From Centropus unirufus (Eukaryota > Chordata > Aves > Cuculiformes > Centropidae), in the NCBI GenBank assembly GCA_013397695.1, contig VYZI01000237.1:1112492-1176491 (forward strand): a stretch of 64,000 nucleotides of DNA, written 5' to 3'. The notes under the pieces are model-generated. The model saw only the letters and a list, made by a program, of their open reading frames with translations, did not search any database and was not told where the DNA came from. A program made the translations under genes and the position numbers. This document shows, piece by piece, positions 55,425-64,000 of this stretch. Position 1 is the first letter of the stretch. Every line of letters starts with the position of its first letter.

Positions 55425-58174
55425 CTGGGGTTTGGATGTGGAAGAAAGAAAAAGAAAAGAAAAAAAACCCAGCATTAGGAGGAAAAAAATCACGGCGTGG
55501 TGGATTTAAGGAATCAAGGAGAGCTGGGACCACTGGATTAATCTCTCAGCTTCAAGCTGTAGCTGCCACAGACAGCTGAGACATGGGTCTCCAGATTCCT
55601 CTGGCTCTTACAGCAATTATTTAATTTGCCAGAGCCGGGCTGGGAATCACCTAGAGGCTTTTTAACCCCTGCTGTGGTCCATCCTGCCCTCCCTGGAGCC
55701 AGTTGGAGGAGGCGTGAGTTCCTTCTGCAGAGCATGGGCCATGTGTCCTCCCACCAGTGGGCATTAAGAACAGGCTCTCAGTAACAGCCAGGACCAGAGC
55801 TTTGTATTCAGGAGGGATCAGTGCTGGAACACAGGTTCAGCTTCTGTGAAAAGCCTTCAGCAACATTTTTCCCTCTTCAGCCACCACCAGGGACAACTTC
55901 AAAACCACTGCCCAAACGCTAACGCCGTAGGCACTCAACTTTCTGCTGCTGGGGAAGGGCAAACCAAATGCTGATGCCATCCTGCTTAAAGAGGTGTATA
56001 TTTCCCTCAACCCAGCAGAGAGCCCTTGCCCCTGGAATGAACTGGAATGCTGGTTTCTCTCACTCCAGAACAGCTCTGGAGGTAATGGCACTCAAGGAAG
56101 TTGGGGATATTGAGACTCAACCTCCTGCTCTTCCAATAACCCCAGCTCCCTCAGCTGCTCGTCATAACCCTTGCTCTCCAGACTCTTCCCCAGCTCCATT
56201 CCCCTCTCTGGACACGCTCCAGAGACTCAAGGTCCTTCTTGGAGTGAGGGGCCCAGGATTCAGGGTGTGGCTCCCCTCTCTGGACACGCTCCAGAGACTC
56301 AAGGTCCTTCTTGGAGTGAGGGGCCCAGGATTCGAGGTGTGGCTTCACCAATGCTGAGTACAGGAACACTGCTGCGTCCCTAGAAGTAAAAATTTACTTT
56401 CCTAGGAGTAAAATGGGAATATGAACTTCTCCACATTCCAGGAATATTAACATGATGGGGCTGAGGGTCTAGGAGCTGCTGAGCTTCCCTGGTCCCTGCA
56501 GGAGCTGCATGGAGCACTCTGGCTGCTGCTCTCATGGGTTCCTGTAACGCCGAAAGCTCCTGAGTCACCTGGGGCTTTAGGGCAACCTCCAACTGCTGAA
56601 GCTGAGCAGGGAATTCCAGGTGCCACTGACATCTTTGGTCACTGAACCAAGGCTTGAAAGACCAGCACGCGAGACACAGCCGAGTGCCCTTCTCCAAGTG
56701 CTTCGTGTCAATCAGGCTCCCCAAGCCCCTCAACACCCTGTGGTGGAAGAGGACAACCAGAGGCCCGACCTCAGCTAGGAGGAGCAAGAGGACAGCGCGT
56801 TGCTGAGGACTCAAATGGCTTTTTGGCCACTTTATTGATAAAGGGACAGGAGTACAGAAGTGAGAGCAGTCAAGGAGGGGATAGACTGATTCACCCAGTG
56901 CTTGTCACTGCTCCATCTGCACAGGGGACCGGAGCTCCTCTTAGGTCTTACTGCAGAGAGAAAATGGACTTCTCTGGAGAGAAGGGAATGATTGCGTTGC
57001 TGTCTCCACAGCGCTGGAAACCATTTCTCTTCCAGCCCTCTCTGGAAAAGCAAGGTTGTGTCATTCTTTAGTGGATTCTCATTTTGCACTTTTCCCTTCT
57101 CTCTATTTAAGCATAAGGAGTACCTAGGGAAGCTGTGGCTGCCCCATCCCTGGAGGTGTTCAAGGCCAGGTTGGAGCCCCCCGATCCAGCGGGAGGTGTC
57201 CCTGCCCATGGCACGGGGTTTGCACTGGATGGGCTCTGAGGTCCCTTCCAACCCAAACCATTTCATGATTCCTAGTTATTCCTGTTCAAGTTGTTCCTAT
57301 AATAATGTTGGAGCAGTTTCATCCTACCCTGAGCTCTGGGACCCTAAGACAGGGAATCATGAGGAATTTTCACCCTGATCTCACTCAGTCCTGCACCTGA
57401 GCATCCCAACTGCGTTCCTCACGTAAGGGGCCCTCACAGCACTGTAGGCAAAAAGCAAGGGTCGGCCATGAATTGTGTGGCTCTTGCAGGGGTTTATTGT
57501 GGGAGCACTCCAACTGTAATTAAGGGAGAACTGTTTCCTTTTTCTTGGCATCGGGTTGGTCACTGAATGTTAAGTTTTGGAGCTGGGAGCCTGGAGTCAT
57601 AAACATTTAACAATGCAGTTTGGTTTCTTATTCAGTAAAGGTCAAGGCCTGTCGCTCGGTCACGGGTGTCGTAAAAAATGCCAGCTTGGGCTTTTATGGA
57701 GTAGCTGAAGGGAGGTCACTCCATAAAGCGCTGTCGCCTGGAACGTTTTAGAGGCCACTGTTGTCTATTTGTGGAGCTGCCCATGGGAAAGGGAAAGGCT
57801 TGATGTGCCATGTTGGCACCTGGAGAGGGGACTTCACCTCTCCCTTCCCAAACACATACCATGTGGGAAGCCTCATGAGCAGAGAATGCCCCTGGATGGA
57901 TGGAAGATAACTACAAGGGAACTGTGCTCGAATGGACCATGCTTTCAGAAAGCCACTCCGTGTCCTACACTGTGATCTCCACTTGATCTTGTCACCATTG
58001 CACCAGGCACTGCTGTGCTCACACACGCTTCAGCCAGCTCGAAGGAATCATTTCACTGTACCTGTGTGACACCTTCTTCAAATCCTTTAATGACTTCTTG
58101 CCTGCCAATCTTGAACCTGAAAGGCTTGTTTCTGTCTCTGGAGGAATCAAACTTCTTCCCATTCTGTAGCATTC
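55296..58174 (-). CDS. FKBP1B: FKBP1B (FKBP12.6), C-terminal two coding exons
   Basis: FKBP12.6 is a small cytosolic FK506-binding peptidyl-prolyl isomerase that binds and stabilises ryanodine receptors, above all RyR2. Exons on the - strand: 58062-58174 and 55296-55424 (stop TGA at 55298-55296). Together they cover the last 80 of 108 residues: GMLQNGKKFDSSRDRNKPF, IGRQEVIKGFEEGVTQ, MSLGQRAKLTCTPEMAYGA, GHPGVIPPNATLLFDVELL. Phe in KGFEEG, where FKBP1A has Trp59, and the AKLTCTP wording point to FKBP1B, not FKBP1A. The exons for the first 28 residues are not in the window, so the rest of the window to 64000 should be intron. It converges with SF3B6, as in human. Confidence 0.95.
56137..56383 (-). 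mobile_element. CR1 subfamily B internal fragment without 3' end, antisense
   Basis: From ataaccccagctccctcagc to acactgctgcgtccc; the CR1 3' tail is absent. It contains a 72 bp tandem duplication. Confidence 0.88.
56201..56344 (+). repeat. 72 bp tandem duplication inside CR1
   Basis: The stretch starting cccctctctggacacgctcc occurs at 56201 and 56273, nearly identical. Confidence 0.92.
57120..57272 (+). mobile_element. CR1 subfamily A 3' fragment, sense
   Basis: From agtacctagggaagctgtgg to cccaaaccatttcatgattcc, with a small internal deletion. Confidence 0.92.
58062..58174 (-). CDS. FKBP1B: FKBP1B penultimate coding exon
   Basis: Acceptor tgttttggcag|gaatgcta, donor acacag|gtacag. It begins with two bases of a Gly codon, then MLQNGKKFDSSRDRNKPFRF and IGRQEVIKGFEEGVTQ. 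It holds active-site residues Asp and Phe of the FK506 pocket (DSSRDRNKPF). Confidence 0.95.
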
Positions 58175-59377
58175 CTGCCAAAACAAGACACACAGTTTAG
58201 CTACAGCTAAATTTGAGTGCTGGGGTGGGGAGAGAAGGAGTGAAACATTGATGTCTTGGTCACATCAGCTGCTCATTTCCATTTTCACTTTGAAGCCTTA
58301 TCCTAAATGGAAAAGGCAGGAGCGGTAAATGCACTATGGAACTATGTTGTTACCTTTGCCTTCCAGTAATGTAGGCTTTAAAAATTGAAATATGTTCTTA
58401 GTATTCTTAAAGCAATAGGTTATAACTCCTACCACACCAAACATTGCACAGAGGTGGAGAAAAGCTATCGCTCGCACAGTAGAGCACCCGGGCCAAGTTG
58501 ATGAAAGCAGGCAAAGAACAAGCGGGCAGACAGAGGAGAGAGAATCCCAATGCAGGTGCTTGATCCAGGCCTGCTCCTAAACACAAAAAAGCTCCCTAAA
58601 ACAAGCCTACAAAGAAACCCAATTTATCATGAATTTGTCTAGTTTTACTTCTCATGAAATGTGTTCTTTGAGTTTAATGTATTCTAACAGTGGAAGTAAC
58701 TGAAGGGAACAGCCCTTGCAGAGCACACCTCAGGTATCGAGGGGGAGCTTTCCATCCTCTTCAAAAGGAGGGGATGTAGATTCAGGTTTGGGGACTCTTG
58801 AGCCAAATTTGCTGCCAGTTAAATGTCTCCAAGTACAGAGGAGCTCCTTTTTCTCGTTCCTGCAAATTTACACCCGAATACCTAGAAGGAATATTTGGTA
58901 CCTTGGACCATTTGCCTCCCCTACTTGTTTTACTCAGGAGTACCAGAATATCACATGTTACCCATTCATGGCCATTCCACAGGTTGAATACAAACCTCCC
59001 ACATTACATTACAGCTTCATTTCTTTCCTCCTTGTCCAGAATGGAGAAGACTCTGCACTCAGAAACACAGAAATAGCCAGGCCATTTGTAGGAATCCTCT
59101 ACTGCCCTCATTCTTTTTATCTTCATTCAGCCACCAGAGACAGTCACAGCAAGATTTCACTCATCCCTTCGCATGGGCACAGGGCTGTTCCAGCCCATAT
59201 ACTGTGAATATATGCCCAGATCCTACAGCAAATGGATAAACCTTCACAGGGCCCTTAGTGATCAGGATTTCTCTTTTCAAGCAGTGGATAATTATGGAAA
59301 CTTTCAACTTAAAAGTACCTGATAATTGCTCTTTCTAAATGCTGTACAAGCAGATATTGCAAGGTTGGCTTGATTTT

Positions 59378-59612
59378 AATGGCTACAAACTGGAGACATG
59401 AGGAAGAAATTCTTCACGTTGAAGGTGGGAAGGCCCTGGCCCAGGTTGCCCAGGAACGCTGTGGCTGCCCCATCCCTGGAGGTGTTCAAGGCCAGGTTGG
59501 ATGGGGCTTGGAGCAGCCTGGTCCAGTGGGAGGTGTCCCTGCTCATTGCAGGGACTGGAACTGGGTCGGCTTTGAGGTCCCTTCCAACCCAGAGCATTCT
59601 ATCATTCTATGA
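59378..59612 (+). mobile_element. CR1 subfamily A, sense
   Basis: From atggctacaaactggagacatg to gagcattctatcattctatga. Confidence 0.94.
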
Positions 59613-59667
59613 TTTTTATATATTAGGATAAATTCTTTCTTTGTAATGCTGCAGTGCCAGTGTTTTG

Positions 59668-60035
59668 GGCATAGTATCATATTTCAGTTGGAAGGGACCT
59701 TTACAGATCATCTAGTCCAACTTCCCCTGCAGGAGAAAGGACATCCCCAACCAGACCAGGTTGCTCCAAGCCCGATCCAACCTGACCTTGAATGTTTCCA
59801 GAGATGGGGCCTCCACCGCCTCCCTGGGCAACCTGGGCCAGGGTTTCACCAGCCTCATTGTAAAAAATGGTTTCCTTTATCCAGGCTAAACCTCCCCTCC
59901 CTTAGTTTAAAACCACTACTCCTTGTGCTGTCTCAATAGACCTTGCTAAAATGTCTGTCCCCACCTCTCCTGTAGCCCCTTTTCAATACTGGAAGGCTGC
60001 TATAAGGTCTCCCCACAGTCTCCTCTTCTCCATCT
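59668..60035 (-). mobile_element. Older CR1, antisense
   Basis: Inverted tail atagtatcatatttcagttgg to ctccccacagtctcctcttc; distinct from A and B (catctagtccaacttcccctg). Only 55 bp from the sense copy at its left. Confidence 0.9.
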
Positions 60036-61629
60036 ACCAGGACTCTCCCATGTTTTACTGTACAAATACAAGTTCACTAATAAAGAAATTCCTGAGGATG
60101 TTTCTGGTTGAAAACATCAGCACAGCATTGACAGAGAATGCTGAGAAACACTGCCTTTATGACCCAACATGAAAAATACAGTTCTATTAGTTTATTTTCA
60201 TGAAAGCATTTACACAAATAGAACAGCTGGATGCACAAGTCTTATTTTTTTTCATGGAAACTATCAGTTATTATTCAAACAACAAGAGAAAAAGGCATAT
60301 TTTGCTTGCTTGAAAAGCCCATGTTATGAATCAAAGGTAAATGTAAAGAGATGTGGCAGTATGGAAAACAAAGACGAAAAGGGTAAGATTAATCTTACCA
60401 AGCTCTGTGCTTCTAAGATGTGGCCAGCTACTTTTGAACTATTTACTTTGTTTCTGTCTATAATCAAGTCAGAGAAAAATGCACTTTCAGGGGGAAAATT
60501 CATAACCAAATCTAGGGAACTACATTAGGACATAATGAATTGCACCCTAGCAGTGCCTATTTCTTTGCAATGAATATAAGGTCAGACCAAAGCCTTAGCT
60601 CAGACATGGATTCATCTCCAAATCCACCAGTAGTTCAATTAGTGGGGATGCTACTCTGGGCTTGAAGCAATGAGAACACAGTATTTGATTGCTCCGGTAA
60701 GGTCCTGCATGGAGATATTTTCCATCAATATTAACACTAAATGCCATATTTAGGCAAATCAGCCATTGACCAAGTCCAATGTTTGTCAGTGCTGCTACTA
60801 CAGGGACACACGTGCATGTTCATAAGGCCTCAGCAGGAAAATGATGGGATAACCTGCCCATAAGTGTGTTTCAAAACCTTCACCATTGGCACCAGTCACA
60901 TTCCTTACATTTTCACGGTAAAATAATGAAGAATTTTAGGTATGCTCTGATGTAACTCCATAGGCACATCATGCAATCGACCTGCTCCATGAGATCACTA
61001 AACCCCCTCCACGCAGGAGAAGTCGCAGCAGCTGCTCACACAAGGCTTTCCAGTCACAATCACGGGTTCACTTGGAAGACAGAAACCCAGCCTGCGTACG
61101 GAGGAGGGCAGGCATGGAGCAGCGGCTGAGGGGGAACCCTCAGGCATGGCACATAACCCTTTTTGGAGTATTTGATCTTAAATTTCAATGGCAGCCCTTC
61201 CTTACAGCAATTTTATTTTTATACATATCATAAAACCTTAGGATGGTATGAAATGGAAGGGGACTATTGTAGAATCCCAATGTTTAATAGTTTTAATGTT
61301 AAGGTTTAGCACTGTCATTACAGTCTGCATGTTCAAAGCAGCACTCAAACACTAATTATTCTTCATGGCCGCCCAAGGAAGTAGAAGAAGATATTTATTA
61401 TATATATTGTATTTATTTTAAACGAAACTCAGTCTGGAAGTTCAGATTTGAATGCAAAGTTCCACAACGTTCTAGTAGGTTTTCACTTCATTTTGTTACT
61501 AAATCGTATTAAAATACTTAGTTTAAAGGTCTGATGGTTTACACACATCAAACTGGAGGCAGAACCAGAATTAACTCTTCAGAGATTCTGACAACAGCTA
61601 TTGGACAATGTTTCCCATTTAAAATAATC

Positions 61630-61733
61630 TTGGAATCACAGACTCACCAGGTTGGGAAAGACCTTTGAGATCACTGAGTCCAACCACCCCTGTCCACCAC
61701 TGAACCAGATCCCTGAGGCCTCGTCTACCTGTA
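61630..61733 (-). mobile_element. CR1 subfamily B tail, antisense
   Basis: Short inverted tail ttggaatcacagactcaccagg to cctcgtctacctg. Confidence 0.88.
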
Positions 61734-61970
61734 ATGTTTCTGTCTGCCCATGAGCTTGCTCGTCTAATATATATCAGATAAAAACTAACCACCAAAAGCC
61801 TAGAGAGGATGTGTTAGGCCTTGCAGAAGAAAACAGGCTGCTTCTCCTATGTTTATAGCAACACCCCGTGTTCAGCAACGGCTGAAAGTTAATGAATTCA
61901 GAAATGTAACCTCACCTTTTATCACCTCACCTCAGTGCTCTGGGCGGATAAACTGGGATTCAGAGAGTCA

Positions 61971-62065
61971 CATAGAATCATTGGATGATTTGGGTCAGAA
62001 GGGACCCTAAGGATCATCCAGTTCCACCCCCTCTGTGAATACGGGTCCGTGCTCACCAGAGCTCT
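61971..62065 (-). mobile_element. CR1 tail, antisense
   Basis: Short inverted tail catagaatcattggatgattt ... catccagttccaccccctc, older subfamily. Confidence 0.8.
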
Positions 62066-63377
62066 GGCAGGAGGGTCATTTTTTATATGACTGCCCTTTA
62101 AAAGCACATCTAGTTTAGAAATGAGTCAGAGTCCCCGTGTGCCCTGGAGAAGTTCTGATCCGGATTTAGATCTGAACTTTAGATCTTTTTTATCTCCGTG
62201 TTTCTGAAAGTTAGAGTTGACTATTCAGGCTCCTGGGAGCTAAAACAGCACAATGTTTTATTTTCTCTCTGGCAAATGCATCAATTGATTTTCTTTTTGT
62301 GAAAACAATTGATTTGGTTAATATTCTTCAACAAGGACGGATGTCCATCTTCAGTCTGCGGGCACCTTTATTTATCCACCTAACAACAAGGAGGACAATG
62401 ACCCCCACAATCTGGAATTTAATAATATTATTTTTCAAAGTCAGAACAACCAATAAGAATTTTGAGCAAGGACATCTAGAAACCAATATGCTTGCTTTTT
62501 ATAACAACCCTGCATTTGATTCTGAAAGGTAACAATCATTGTACTAAAATAATTAATTGCACAAACTCAGTTAACAGGATATTCTGTGGATTTGGAAATG
62601 CTCTTATCTCCCAGGTGTCCTAATTAACAAGTAGGTGCTAAAAATTAAGTGGTGGTAGAGAAGATCTCTTGCCTCGTGGGGCCTGCCGAATAGCTGAAGT
62701 TTAGCTCATTGAGGCCTAAGATCAAAGAGCAGACAAATCATTTTGTTAAGGAACAAAACTGGGCAACTGCCAAAACCACAACGCCGTTTGGGCCAAAACG
62801 GCAGTGAAACCAAAGTCAGTCTACGTTTAAGACAAGCTGTTATTAAAACCTAGGTGTGCCTGCCCCATTTAATGTGAATTCCCTAAGTGAGGTGGGCCAA
62901 CCCCAGCTAAGATCACATCATTTTAGTCTCTTTCCTAAGGGCAGAGGGGCCAAGGACTGAAGGGACTGTCTGTGCTTGCCCAGTGACTCTTTAATCTTTC
63001 AGCCAATTTCAGCCAAGTTTGACAGAGGCGAAGGGGTCACATCAACAAAGATCCTGTGCGTGTCATGAAAAGGAATCTGCACAGGAAAAAAGGATCCCCT
63101 TGGTGCTTCTGCCCAGAGTCAGGCTCAGGCTTTATTTGTTATCAGAGAACCTCTGTTATTGAGGAAAGGAGGGTTGGAAAGATATGAATGCTGCAGCTCG
63201 ACCACAGTCTATGTTTCTTTTTATCTGGGGATTCTTTCATGTGAGAATGGAGATTTCAGCTGGGAATTCAACCAACCAAAGAGCACACATCCACAAAGCC
63301 GGCCCAGCTGTTTAGGCACCTAACTTACACCTATGGTCTGAGTAAAACCATGCCCCCAAACCATTATTTATACCGAA

Positions 63378-63467
63378 GATGGATGGATGGATGGATGGAT
63401 GAATGGATGGATGGATGGATGGATGGATGGATGGATGGATGGATGGATGGATGGATGGATGGATGGA
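63378..63467 (+). repeat. (GGAT)n microsatellite
   Basis: About 22 units of ggat with one interruption (gaat at about 63401). Confidence 0.98.
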
Positions 63468-64000
63468 GATAACACCAAAGGCCTCTCACAGACAGTCTGT
63501 CCAGTGTCTGCACCTGAATCTCAAAACTCTATGTGTAAATTAGGTGAGATGGATTCCACTGCTGGCATTAACCTTCTCCAAGAAACTGTGTCTCGACCTG
63601 CCATCTAAGCCTCTTTGGCAGTTGAAGGAGAAAGAGAGGCATCTCAGACAATGATTCATCCCACAGATTCGTATGCTTGCACTGCAGTAAACTCCTGGAA
63701 TTAGTTATTATTCTCAGTCAACTAACTTCCAAAAGTTAAAGAAGTTAATAACATTCATTTTAAATACTAGACTGCCAGCTTTTTATAGGGCCCTAGTGAG
63801 GAGGTATTGACTCATCCATCCATACCTAAATGAAGTACACTAAATTGCATCCCAGGCTTCACTGCCTCCGTGTTTACGGAATTATTTGTCTTTGCAGTGT
63901 TGGTGCATTTGGGGAATAAGAAGACAGAGATCCTAATCAGGGACAAATCCCTTCATTTCACCAGTTGCTTCCCTTATACCTTGTACAATGGGATCCACTT

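Larger units (their letters stand above)
55425..58061 (-). other. FKBP1B: FKBP1B last intron
   Basis: A 2.6 kb intron with two CR1 pieces (below) and otherwise unique sequence; a pyrimidine-rich tract precedes the terminal exon. Confidence 0.85.
58175..64000 (-). other. FKBP1B: FKBP1B intron (to window edge)
   Basis: The exon encoding residues upstream of GMLQNG is not found by eye, so this is read as intron. Contents: five CR1 copies or tails, a GGAT microsatellite, and long AT-rich unique stretches (60040-61620, 62100-63375). Confidence 0.65.

Noticed and set aside
63387..63608. Open frame with repeated MDGW
   Set aside because: It is the GGAT microsatellite read in frame.

Overview
The window is vertebrate nuclear DNA, most likely from a bird. 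Coding exons are split by GT-AG introns. The dominant repeat is the CR1 LINE of birds and reptiles, recognised by its 3' end (...TCCAACC...ATTCTATGATTCTATGA). By my hand-drawn boundaries CR1 fills about 16-17 kb, roughly a quarter of the window, in two abundant and very homogeneous subfamilies. I call them A (ending in a 'cccatggcaggg...gatgggctttgaggtccctt' type tail) and B (ending in 'ctcagggatctggttcagtggtggacagg' wording). That load is well above what is usual in chicken and fits a CR1-rich bird lineage such as woodpeckers and allies; the lineage is an inference.

Layout, left to right: (1) 1.5-21.8 kb, + strand: the last 12 coding exons of ITSN2 (intersectin-2), covering the fifth SH3, DH (RhoGEF), PH and C2 domains to the stop codon. 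(2) 24.5-33.8 kb, - strand: a FAM228-family gene (human FAM228A/FAM228B), six confident coding exons and an uncertain terminal exon. A CpG island at 34.6-35.1 kb is its likely promoter. (3) 38.2-43.1 kb, + strand: complete TP53I3 (PIG3 quinone oxidoreductase), five coding exons, 334 residues, with one GC-AG intron. (4) 44.5-49.8 kb, + strand: complete SF3B6 (SF3b14a/p14), four exons, 125 residues, with a CpG-rich promoter wedged between CR1 copies. (5) 55.3-58.2 kb, - strand: the last two coding exons of FKBP1B (FKBP12.6), whose 5' exons lie beyond the right edge. Gene order and orientation match human 2p23.3 (FKBP1B-SF3B6-TP53I3-FAM228-ITSN2), except that I cannot find PFN4, which in human lies between TP53I3 and FAM228B.

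The genes do not form one pathway. ITSN2 is an endocytic scaffold and Cdc42 exchange factor, TP53I3 a p53-induced NADPH quinone reductase, SF3B6 a spliceosomal U2 snRNP protein, FKBP1B a ryanodine-receptor-binding prolyl isomerase, and FAM228 is uncharacterised. I see no undescribed gene system. The most interesting material is the CR1 landscape (copies within 100 bp of splice sites and promoters, copies that lack the 3' end, an inverted pair of long copies around FAM228), the GC-AG intron, the FAM228 CpG island with CCAAT and X-box-like motifs, a 450 bp purine tract, and a CpG-rich patch in SF3B6 intron 2 that I cannot explain.
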